A DNA stretch of 25,563 bases from the IMG/VR virus record IMGVR_UViG_3300006921_000132, positions 1-25,563 of that record; one strand, given 5' to 3'. The notes under the pieces are model-generated. The model saw only the letters and a list, made by a program, of their open reading frames with translations. It made no database searches and had not been told where the DNA came from. Origin of the DNA: a virus. Shown here piece after piece: positions 1-8,165 of the stretch. Numbering within the stretch: the stretch's first letter is position 1; each line of letters begins with the position of its first letter. Position numbers and translations under genes: made by a program.

Positions 1-3000
1 AAATAATGCTTTTTGTAAAGCGTTAAATATAATGTTTTGAATCATACCGTAATAAGTAATTTTAGTCATTTTGTCTAAACGATCACCTCTGCCGGCTATC
101 AAGTCTTGTAAATTTCTTTTTATAATTCGGTTATACTGCATTGGCGTATTAGCAAATGCTAACATAAATCTACCCAAGCTACTTGCTTGTTGTTCAGATA
201 TTCTATCTGGTCTGCTTGATTGCTGCGTTTCTTCTGTAATTTTCATAAAATCCGTAAATGCTTTTTCTTTTGCAGCCTTTTCAGATAATCCTTGTTTTCT
301 GTAGGAGTTAAATCTATTCCTGTACATTGTTGCGCCACCTGTTGCAATTGCAAAACTATCAGCCATTCTTGTTAATACAAAACCTTTATTAAGCATTAAA
401 GCTATAACACCTTGTACACCACCTTTTTGCTGAGCTAATGCTAATTCACTTTCATTTATATTTATTTTATTCCCTCCTCTTCTACTTTGTAAGTATTCTG
501 AATTAAATAAAGTATTAAAATCTGTCCAGTATTGTTTTTGATTTGCAAAAGCTTTAGCCGCTTGTAATGGATTATTATCTTTAAAATTTAAATAGTTTAT
601 ATTAGATATAGTCTGTAGCACAGCTGATCTAGTATTTAAAAACATAATAGCACCAACTGAACCATTAATCCAATCATTCCATTTTTCAACTGTTTCGTTA
701 GCCCCCCATTTTCTATTTGAACCAGATTTCATTCTAGCCAATGTTGATTTTAAAGTTTTGACATATTTAGGACCATATGCAGCCTCTAATTTAAATAAGT
801 TTTCTTTACTAAATATTTGGTCAACATTCTTTTGCCAAACTTCTAAATGCTTCGTTCTTTTAGTTGTATTTAATAAATCAACCATGTCCATTGCAATATT
901 ACCTGCAACCCAACTTTCTTTAGGCTTTGCATATCCATCGCCTTTTGTAATTTTTATTATTTCATTAGCAAATGTATGCAAGTCAGCATTCTTTTCAACT
1001 TCTTTTAATAATTCACTTTTAACTTTTTTACTTATGCCTGGAATTTCATAACCTAATTTATTCCACATATACACTCTTACAGCCTGTTCTTTTGTAAATA
1101 CTCCACCTTCAGTAAATTGTTTTAATGTTTTAGGAACATTACTCAATTGTTTTTTTATTGCTTTAAAATCATTTTTCAATCCCATTGCTTCATTAGTCAT
1201 TCTTTCTACAGCTTTATTATATGGTTCATATAATACTTTGTCGTAAAACTCTAATTGCTTTTCTCCTTGTTTTCCTCTAGCTAATGTTTTGTGCATCAAT
1301 CCCGCAAAATCTTCAGCGCCTACAGGTATGAAATAATCACCAAAATCTGTTTTAGCTTGTTTACCTCTAGCCATTGCTGTTGCGGCACCAAATACAGATT
1401 CTTTTTTAATACCAGTAGATTTTTCTAAAAAGCCATTAAATTGTTTTGAAATATTTTGTTTTGAAAATTTAGCAGTTTGTTCTTCTCTTATTTCTTTATT
1501 TTTAGTTTCTTTTCCTTCTATAACTTCAACAATATCTGTTGTTTTACCTTTAGAATATTTAGATGCTGTTCTACCTTGCTCTACAGATATAGGTAATGTT
1601 TTATCTAATCTTTTTCTTGCTTGAGCAGGTGTTATTTTACCAGCAACTATATCTGATATTAAATTATATTGATTTTTTACAACAGTAGCATTTTTTCTTA
1701 AACTAGCAGGCACTTCCACATTATATTCTTTTGCTTTTGATATACCGTTACCGTTTATTATATTATTAGGATTAATAACTTTACCGCCAAAAAATTCATT
1801 AAAAAATCTAGTATCTACACTTGGTATTTTAGTTTTTGTATCACCATTTTTAACTTTATTCCAGGCCTCTCTAACTATTGGGTGCAATGATTTTTTTGCT
1901 TCCCATACTGTACCATCTGCTAATCTATATGTGCCATCAACTATTTTTTCTGTTTCTTTTGATATAATGTATTGTCTATAATTTTTCTTAAGCCAATCAA
2001 CCATTATTTTTTTAGCTTCAGGGCTTTTAGCTTCAGAAACATCTTTTATCATTAAGTTAAACTCCCCGTTTTGTAATACATGCTCAAATCTATTTGATTT
2101 ACCAACACCAACTTCACGAGCAATTGCTTTTGCTAATGATCTATTTAAGCCACCACTTGCATTTTGATTATATATTAAATCCCACGCGGCTCTTTCTTCT
2201 ACTTTAAATAATTTAGCAACATCTTCAACATACTTTTCAATTGCTTTTTCAGTTAAAGCTTCTTTGCTTATATTTTCTTTAGTTATTCTTTTAACACCCG
2301 CAGCTACACTTTCTTTAGGTTTAACCCGAGGGTTGGTACCCCCATGCTCTATTTCTTTTGTTTTAGGAGCTTCTGCTTCAGCTAATCTACTAAGTATTCT
2401 TTGTTGAAAAATATTTATGTTAGATCGACCCACTGTAGCGCCTGATATGTCAATAATAAAACCTGACTTAAGTCTTTCTTGATTAGCCTCTTTGTTTCTG
2501 CTTGCTATGTCTTTACCCATAACAAAGAAAGAACCTTTCTGACCATTATTTTCATATCTAGCCCCCCATGAAACTAAATTATTTGACGCATATAAATCAT
2601 ATAAAGTTGGTAATAATTCTTTAGGAGCGTTTTCTATAAGTGTAAAATGTGCCGTTTCTTGTTCTTTAGCATTTTTAAAAGATCCTTTAGAGCCAAAACC
2701 AAACTCTCTCTTTTTCCCTATTTTTTGTTGTTCTTTACTTGAAAAGAAAACATCATGCTCTTTTTGAAACTTTTCAGCTATTCTTGCTTTTTCAGTTGCA
2801 GAATATAAATCTTTATTTTTTTGACCAATAACAGCGTCAATCATAGCTTGATTGAACAATGTTTTAATAAATCTTTCTTTTGTATTTTGAACTTTAAAAA
2901 ATTCTTTTATTTTATTATTTGATTCCCCTCTAATATTTAATCTATTGTAAACAGTAACACCATTAGCCCCAGGATTTTCAGTATAGCTAGCTTTGCCTTC

Positions 3001-6000
3001 TTTAATAGCAAGTAAAGCCATTTCTGTTTTTGTTGCTCTACTATAACCCTGTGAACCAGGATTTTCACTATTATAGCCTTCACCTCTTGCTTTCTTTAAA
3101 TATTTAGACTTAGGATTTGCATCTGCTTCTTTTACAACAAATAATGGTTCTCTACCTAATTTTTGTGAAAACTTTTCAGCTTGAACATAAAATGATAAAG
3201 GCAAACCTTTTGGATTTTTTATAATGCCAGGCATTACAGCATTAAGAAAAGTATCATAATTTTCTTCACCAATTTTGTTTTTAAATTCTTCAAATAATTC
3301 TTTTTCTTTTAATAATTCTTTTCCTAGTTCTTTTCTAAATTCTTTACTTTCTGGTGATAATTTTAAATCTAATAATCTTTCAGAAATTTTTACAGCTGCG
3401 TCAACAAACTTGTTTCTTAATGGTGTTCCTTGATCTAATATAGCTTCACCATTTACTTTAAGATTTCTTTGTATTATAGAAGGTGTACCGTTACTAATTC
3501 TAGATACTTCACTTCTATTACCAAAACTTACGTTAATAGCGTCTTCGATATTTTGTTTTTCTGCGGCTAGTTCTTTAACTCTAATATCGTCTATGCTTGT
3601 AGTTCTACCTGCTTCAGCTAGTTTTTCTTGTTTACCATATAAAGCGGCACCTCTTCTACCAATAGTATTATATATATATGTTGTAAAATCTATTTTTTTA
3701 CTGGTCCTAGGGTCTCTAGCTCTATAGTTTCTAGCAATAGTTGTGAAGGCTTCATTAACAAAATCTTCTGCTTCTTTTTGTTTTACTGTTCCTTTACCTA
3801 CATTATATCCAATAGCCGCTAAAGCTGTATTTGTATATTGATTTTTAATAGCCTCTATTTCTTTTCCTGTAAGATTATCAAAACCTTTTTTAGCCATATT
3901 AACAGCTAATTCATTTATATTTCTTTTTGAAAATTTTGCTTCACCTGTTTTAATATCTATACCTGATGTTTTTACTTCAGCCTCAAATCCAGCAAATTTT
4001 TCTTCTAACGCCAGTTCTAAATCCTCTTTGTTTTTTCCTTTTGCTTTTTTAATTTTAGCTCTTAGTTCAGCAGCGCTAAACTGAGTTTCTAAATCTTCAA
4101 CTTTTTTTATTTGGTCTTTAAATTCTTGCTCAATTCTTTTATTTAATATTTGATTGCCAGGGCCCATATCCCTGTTTTCTTGTATCTTAGCTTTTAGTTT
4201 TGCTACGCCTGTTTTCTTATCTGATTCTAATTCTATTTTTGAAGCTTTGCCTTCACCTTTAAGACCTTTTACAGGTGCATCTTTAGATATTGCTTTAGCT
4301 GCTTCAATACCTAATGTTTCATTTTTAGAATAGCTTTTTATTAAATTAAATAATTGCTTACCAGTTCCAACACCAATTTCAAGATTTTCAAATCCTCTTT
4401 TTCTCATGCCAGGAATAAAATCTAATAAAGAATTCCCAACATTTTCTTTAAAAGCAATTTCTCCAGTTGCTATAGCTTCAGACAGCGACGTTAAATATTC
4501 TTCGTAGTAATCTCCTTTAGCTTTTTCTTTCCCAGTTTTACTGTCATACCTATACGATTCATCTATCCTATCTTGCACAACTTTTCTTTGTTCAGGTGTT
4601 AACTCATTAAGAACGTCGTCAATTATTTTAATGCCTTCTTTATTTATTTTACCATCCTCACCTTTTAAAACATCTCTTAAAACATGGTGTAATACTTCGT
4701 GTTTACCTGTTGTTATTGTTCTTGTTCGTAAAGCAAGCTGTTTATTTATAACCATTTTTTGTGTAGCAGGGTTATAAAAAGCAAATTGATTTCTTACATC
4801 TCGTGATTTTAATCCTGTACCGTTATATATTTCTTGAAATTCTTTTTCTGATTGAGCCTGTTTAAGACCTTTGGCTTGCCCTGTAACTCTTAATATATCT
4901 TTTGTAAAAGCAATATCTTCTTGATATTTTTTATTTACGTAATCTTCTATAGATTCTTTAAGTTTTTTATGACTTTCTCCTTCGCTTAACTCTTTAAAGT
5001 TTTCTTTTAAGTTTTTTAATTGTTCTTTTTCTGCATCTGTTTTTTCTGATTTCATTTCAAGACCTTGAATCTTGTAAAAATTGTCATGCAATTTGGACAC
5101 ATGCTCATACGCCTCTTGTCTTAATTTTCCATTATTAAAATCAACTTTATAATTAGGGTTGCTATTTAAATATTCTTGTATTTGTTGCGCTTTAAACTGC
5201 TGAAACTTCATTATATCCATTCCATCTTTACCTTCCGCTATTTTTCTTCCTCTAGCGCCTAAAGAATTAAGAACATATATAGGGTTTACATTTGAAAATT
5301 TTCTACTTTCTTTTTCAGTTAACTCTTCGCCTTTTAATAATTTTTGCCCAACACCATTAGCATCCGCTTCATTTACAAAATAGTGTTCATTACCTTTTTT
5401 TCCTTGCGCAGACTCTATTGTTTTTTTAGCGGTAACTAAAGCTAATTTATTTTCTAAAATTAATTTATTTGTTATGGCTTCACTTTGTTGCTCTTTTGCT
5501 TCTTGTTCTGTAATTTTACCATTTTTTTGGTTTGATTCAATTTCATTTAACTTATTTTGATAAGCTTTATTAATATCTTTTTCTAATGTATTTTGTTTAT
5601 ATCTTTTATCGCCCTCAGTAAATTTATCAATTCTATTATGGTCAATACTATAATAATTTGCAGCTCCTTCTGATTTAGCATCCCTACCTTTCATTCTAAG
5701 AACGTCTTCACGCATACTATGATACAGGTTATTGAAACCTTTTTGGGACATTGGAATATTTTTTGTACCACTCAACAATGTCATTTTAACAAACTCCGCC
5801 GTCCAACTTTGTAAAAGCTTTTGACCAAAATAATTAGAATAATTAGGATCATTTTTATCAACTTCTATAAGCTTCATAAACTCATCAGAGTCTGTCATTA
5901 ATTGCGCAAAATGATAAACAGTAGAACCTGAAGCACCACCTGCAATTACATTAGTGGGGTTCATATTGTAGTGTATCATTTTATGAGTTGCTGGCATAAA

Positions 6001-8151
6001 AAACTTAGACTTAGGGTCCATTAATCTACCAACAATTGCTCCTCCTATTTTATTACCACCACCAAGCGCTCCACCAAACAACGCACTCTGCTGTATTTGT
6101 TCTCTATTTTCATCTTTTAATAATGATAAAGTCACAAATAAAGCCGCTTCATCAACTGCGCCTAAAGTAAATTTAGTTGCGCCTCTAGTAATACGGTTGC
6201 TATATAATACACCTCCTTTTAAAGCTTTATCAGCTTTATTTATTCCTTTAGAAATTGCATTACCAGAAAGTTTTCTTGTAGCATATACTTCTCCTGCAAA
6301 CTTAGCTAAATCAACAAATCCATCACCAATATACCTCATATTGCCAAATCCTTCATATAATCTTTCATCTGCTTGTTTTTGGTCTACATATCTAAGGCTA
6401 GTATTCTTATTTATAGCTGCATCAAAAAATCTTACTGCTTCTTGTTTACTTTCTAATTTTTCATTAAGCCCTAATGTTCTACCTGCGTTATCTAGAACAC
6501 CACCCAAAAATGTATCTCTATCTAATTGTATAGGGTCAATATTCATGGCTACAGCTTTACCAAATGCTAAATATTCTTTTAAAGCATTATTAAAATTATT
6601 AGCATTAGGAGTTGTACCGGCTATAGTAGTTAAATTTTCAGGTAGTTCATTATTTTCAAAAATGCTTTTTAAATTTCTTAAGTCCGCATTAAAATTAGTA
6701 TCATCCCCAAAAAAATCAAGTATATCAGCCATAGCCCTTTGGCCTGGATACTTAAATGTTTTGTTTTTAAAGTTTTGTTCACCTGTTTTTGTTATGTCTC
6801 CATAAGCCGCTTTAGCCGCTGCTTTAAGATTAGAATAAGCCCTTGATAAACCGGTTTTTAGCATGTCTACTTCAGTGGTTTCTAAAATTTCTGTAGATCT
6901 TTCTTGAATTTCCAAAGCATCACCTGAAGCTTGGTCTAAAGAAACTACATTGCCTTTATTAGGGCCCGATACTTCATATAATTTTTCAGGCGCATTATCC
7001 ATATAAGCTTGAAAAATAGGATTGTTTTCTAATTCTTTTCTTTTTTCTGGAGAAGCTGTTTCATAATTTTTACGTAAATCTGCAAAGATTTTTTCATTAA
7101 ATGGTAAACGGCCGTAGCTGTCTTGCTCAACATAAGTATTAAACTTGTTTTGATCACCAAACTTTATTAAATCTTCAGCATTTTCTTTATTTGTTAAAAT
7201 ATTATTATAAATTGACCTAAGTGTGTTTATATTAAAACTTTTAGTTTTATATTTTTGATTTCTTGCTGTTCTTCCCTCATCATCATATGTAATAACAAAA
7301 CGACTACCATCTCCCACTTCATTCAAATTTTCTTCGCTAAAAATATATGGATTACTTGATTCTCCTATTGACATTCCCGCAAGCTTATGTAAAACATTAT
7401 TACCATCAAATTTTACCCTAGAGTAAGGCTCGTTATATAACTCTGAGTCATCGTCAGAAAAATTATATTTGGTATTACTAAGTGAAGAGGCCAATTGTTG
7501 GGTCAGGGGGTTTACTTGACCGGCAAGCTTTAACATCTCCTCCTCTTCTGTCATCGTGCCCATACCACCACCCTCAATCATTTTTTGTAAATAAGGATTA
7601 GAAACTTCTGAAAAACCTGGCATTAATTCTTCAAGTAATTTATTTCTATTTAATAATTCTTTAGGGTTTTGCGTTGCTGTAAGTAAACTAGCATATCTTT
7701 CAGGATTAGCTGCTATTTTTTTAGCTATATCATCATAATCAAAACCTGACTCACCGCTTAAAGTACTAATATAATCTTTAAGTTTTTTTTCGTCTTCTTC
7801 ATTTAATTCTGAAATAACATTTTCATCTTTATTTCCGAATTTTTTTCTAATATTGTTAATTTTTTCTAAATCCAAAGAACCAGGATCCGAAGTAGAGCCC
7901 GTACTGCTTGTATTGTCCGACCCCGCAACCGCAGTCTCCTTTACAGGGTCTTTTGTCTTTACCTCTAGATCTGCACCAAAATTTGGATCAATATCAACAG
8001 GCTTTTGATCTGTTGGCTGAGGATTATTATATTGTTCAACCCTTTTTATTTCTGGGTTTTTTTGCAAGTAATCGTCTATTGATAAATCTAATTCTAAAGC
8101 TTTTCTTTCTATGTCTTGCATAGAAAATGTTACACCATTATATTCAAACAT
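1..8151 (-). CDS. Giant multidomain virion protein, C-terminus beyond the left edge
   Basis: An uninterrupted minus-strand frame from ATG at 8151-8149 to base 1 (2,717 codons, no in-frame stop; checked line by line). The product starts MFEYNGVTFSMQDIERKALE and has an acidic, low-complexity N-terminus to about residue 110. Residues about 690-715 are glycine-rich and hydrophobic (FGGALGGGNKIGGAIVGRL), possibly membrane-active. A zincin motif HEVLHH lies at 1151-1156, a sigma-70 region 2-like stretch at about 1430-1510, and AKFSK(R/Q)NI elements at 1405 and 2227. From about 2498 the sequence becomes strongly patterned and alpha-helical (FLNTRSAVLQTISNINYL, FMLAFANTPMQYNRIIKR, TYYGMIQNIIFNALQ), like the C-terminal regions of giant proteins I recall from marine phages. 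No DxDGD RNA polymerase motif is visible. Position after two presumed ejection proteins suggests it is packaged and injected; the polyvalent-protein class is an alternative. Confidence 0.85.
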   Translation of the reverse strand, partial: MFEYNGVTFSMQDIERKALELDLSIDDYLQKNPEIKRVEQYNNPQPTDQKPVDIDPNFGADLEVKTKDPVKETAVAGSDNTSSTGSTSDPGSLDLEKINNIRKKFGNKDENVISELNEEDEKKLKDYISTLSGESGFDYDDIAKKIAANPERYASLLTATQNPKELLNRNKLLEELMPGFSEVSNPYLQKMIEGGGMGTMTEEEEMLKLAGQVNPLTQQLASSLSNTKYNFSDDDSELYNEPYSRVKFDGNNVLHKLAGMSIGESSNPYIFSEENLNEVGDGSRFVITYDDEGRTARNQKYKTKSFNINTLRSIYNNILTNKENAEDLIKFGDQNKFNTYVEQDSYGRLPFNEKIFADLRKNYETASPEKRKELENNPIFQAYMDNAPEKLYEVSGPNKGNVVSLDQASGDALEIQERSTEILETTEVDMLKTGLSRAYSNLKAAAKAAYGDITKTGEQNFKNKTFKYPGQRAMADILDFFGDDTNFNADLRNLKSIFENNELPENLTTIAGTTPNANNFNNALKEYLAFGKAVAMNIDPIQLDRDTFLGGVLDNAGRTLGLNEKLESKQEAVRFFDAAINKNTSLRYVDQKQADERLYEGFGNMRYIGDGFVDLAKFAGEVYATRKLSGNAISKGINKADKALKGGVLYSNRITRGATKFTLGAVDEAALFVTLSLLKDENREQIQQSALFGGALGGGNKIGGAIVGRLMDPKSKFFMPATHKMIHYNMNPTNVIAGGASGSTVYHFAQLMTDSDEFMKLIEVDKNDPNYSNYFGQKLLQSWTAEFVKMTLLSGTKNIPMSQKGFNNLYHSMREDVLRMKGRDAKSEGAANYYSIDHNRIDKFTEGDKRYKQNTLEKDINKAYQNKLNEIESNQKNGKITEQEAKEQQSEAITNKLILENKLALVTAKKTIESAQGKKGNEHYFVNEADANGVGQKLLKGEELTEKESRKFSNVNPIYVLNSLGARGRKIAEGKDGMDIMKFQQFKAQQIQEYLNSNPNYKVDFNNGKLRQEAYEHVSKLHDNFYKIQGLEMKSEKTDAEKEQLKNLKENFKELSEGESHKKLKESIEDYVNKKYQEDIAFTKDILRVTGQAKGLKQAQSEKEFQEIYNGTGLKSRDVRNQFAFYNPATQKMVINKQLALRTRTITTGKHEVLHHVLRDVLKGEDGKINKEGIKIIDDVLNELTPEQRKVVQDRIDESYRYDSKTGKEKAKGDYYEEYLTSLSEAIATGEIAFKENVGNSLLDFIPGMRKRGFENLEIGVGTGKQLFNLIKSYSKNETLGIEAAKAISKDAPVKGLKGEGKASKIELESDKKTGVAKLKAKIQENRDMGPGNQILNKRIEQEFKDQIKKVEDLETQFSAAELRAKIKKAKGKNKEDLELALEEKFAGFEAEVKTSGIDIKTGEAKFSKRNINELAVNMAKKGFDNLTGKEIEAIKNQYTNTALAAIGYNVGKGTVKQKEAEDFVNEAFTTIARNYRARDPRTSKKIDFTTYIYNTIGRRGAALYGKQEKLAEAGRTTSIDDIRVKELAAEKQNIEDAINVSFGNRSEVSRISNGTPSIIQRNLKVNGEAILDQGTPLRNKFVDAAVKISERLLDLKLSPESKEFRKELGKELLKEKELFEEFKNKIGEENYDTFLNAVMPGIIKNPKGLPLSFYVQAEKFSQKLGREPLFVVKEADANPKSKYLKKARGEGYNSENPGSQGYSRATKTEMALLAIKEGKASYTENPGANGVTVYNRLNIRGESNNKIKEFFKVQNTKERFIKTLFNQAMIDAVIGQKNKDLYSATEKARIAEKFQKEHDVFFSSKEQQKIGKKREFGFGSKGSFKNAKEQETAHFTLIENAPKELLPTLYDLYASNNLVSWGARYENNGQKGSFFVMGKDIASRNKEANQERLKSGFIIDISGATVGRSNINIFQQRILSRLAEAEAPKTKEIEHGGTNPRVKPKESVAAGVKRITKENISKEALTEKAIEKYVEDVAKLFKVEERAAWDLIYNQNASGGLNRSLAKAIAREVGVGKSNRFEHVLQNGEFNLMIKDVSEAKSPEAKKIMVDWLKKNYRQYIISKETEKIVDGTYRLADGTVWEAKKSLHPIVREAWNKVKNGDTKTKIPSVDTRFFNEFFGGKVINPNNIINGNGISKAKEYNVEVPASLRKNATVVKNQYNLISDIVAGKITPAQARKRLDKTLPISVEQGRTASKYSKGKTTDIVEVIEGKETKNKEIREEQTAKFSKQNISKQFNGFLEKSTGIKKESVFGAATAMARGKQAKTDFGDYFIPVGAEDFAGLMHKTLARGKQGEKQLEFYDKVLYEPYNKAVERMTNEAMGLKNDFKAIKKQLSNVPKTLKQFTEGGVFTKEQAVRVYMWNKLGYEIPGISKKVKSELLKEVEKNADLHTFANEIIKITKGDGYAKPKESWVAGNIAMDMVDLLNTTKRTKHLEVWQKNVDQIFSKENLFKLEAAYGPKYVKTLKSTLARMKSGSNRKWGANETVEKWNDWINGSVGAIMFLNTRSAVLQTISNINYLNFKDNNPLQAAKAFANQKQYWTDFNTLFNSEYLQSRRGGNKININESELALAQQKGGVQGVIALMLNKGFVLTRMADSFAIATGGATMYRNRFNSYRKQGLSEKAAKEKAFTDFMKITEETQQSSRPDRISEQQASSLGRFMLAFANTPMQYNRIIKRNLQDLIAGRGDRLDKMTKITYYGMIQNIIFNALQKALF
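1450..1473 (-). repeat. AKFSKQNI element, copy 2 in the giant protein
   Basis: Residues 2227-2234 of the giant product, again after a charged linker (VIEGKETKNKEIREEQT) and before a new helical region (KQFNGFLEKSTGIKKESV). Compared with copy 1 at residues 1405-1412, seven of eight residues match. The codons differ in places, so this looks like a conserved peptide, not a recent DNA duplication. Confidence 0.5.
3622..3864 (-). other. Sigma-70 region 2-like stretch inside the giant protein
   Basis: Residues about 1430-1510. The order of features follows sigma region 2: a helix with YTNTALAAIGYNVGKGTVKQ, then an EAEDFVNEAFTTIARNY segment corresponding to the DLvQEgf..l..a helix (E1462, D1463, E1467, F1469), then a basic RARDPRTSKK turn, and KIDFTTYIYNTIGRRGAAL, corresponding to the FsTYa...IR..i recognition helix with aromatic residues F1489, Y1492 and Y1494. 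TTSIDD follows about 15 residues later, like the S-hD element seen after sigma region 2 or 3 in many factors. I saw no convincing region 4. Resemblance was judged by eye. Confidence 0.42.
3916..3939 (-). repeat. AKFSKRNI element, copy 1 in the giant protein
   Basis: Residues 1405-1412 of the giant product. The same octamer with one change (R to Q) recurs at 2227-2234. It follows a Lys/Glu-rich linker and precedes the sigma-like stretch by about 20 residues, so it sits at a likely domain boundary. Repetition suggests a linker or processing signal, but two copies are few. Confidence 0.5.
4471..4701 (-). other. Zincin (HExxH) metallopeptidase region inside the giant protein
   Basis: Residues 1151-1227 of the giant product. 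HEVLHH at 1151-1156 supplies the two zinc-binding histidines (H1151, H1155) and the catalytic glutamate E1152. Downstream, DYYEEYLTSLSEAIATGEI has E1217, E1218 and E1225, spaced 62-70 residues from the second histidine and in the EE-hydrophobic-TxxSxAI pattern I associate with phage gluzincin-like domains, where the third ligand is a glutamate. The approach helix (GKHEVLHHVLRDVL) is consistent with the active-site helix. Likely roles are virion protein processing or degradation of a host target after ejection. Activity is inferred from the motif only. Confidence 0.58.
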
Positions 8152-8165
8152 AATTAATTATTTAT

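Noticed and set aside
6197-6805. A 202-codon plus-strand open frame with hydrophobic translation
   Set aside because: It is antisense to the giant minus-strand gene; its translation is the low-complexity Leu/Ser/Pro/Phe type expected opposite an AT-rich coding strand, and it has no recognisable domain.
1-8151. Search for an RNA polymerase DxDGD-type active site in the giant protein, as in virion polymerases of crAss-like phages
   Set aside because: No such motif appears in the 2,717 visible residues. It may lie beyond the left edge or in another gene; I do not call a polymerase here.
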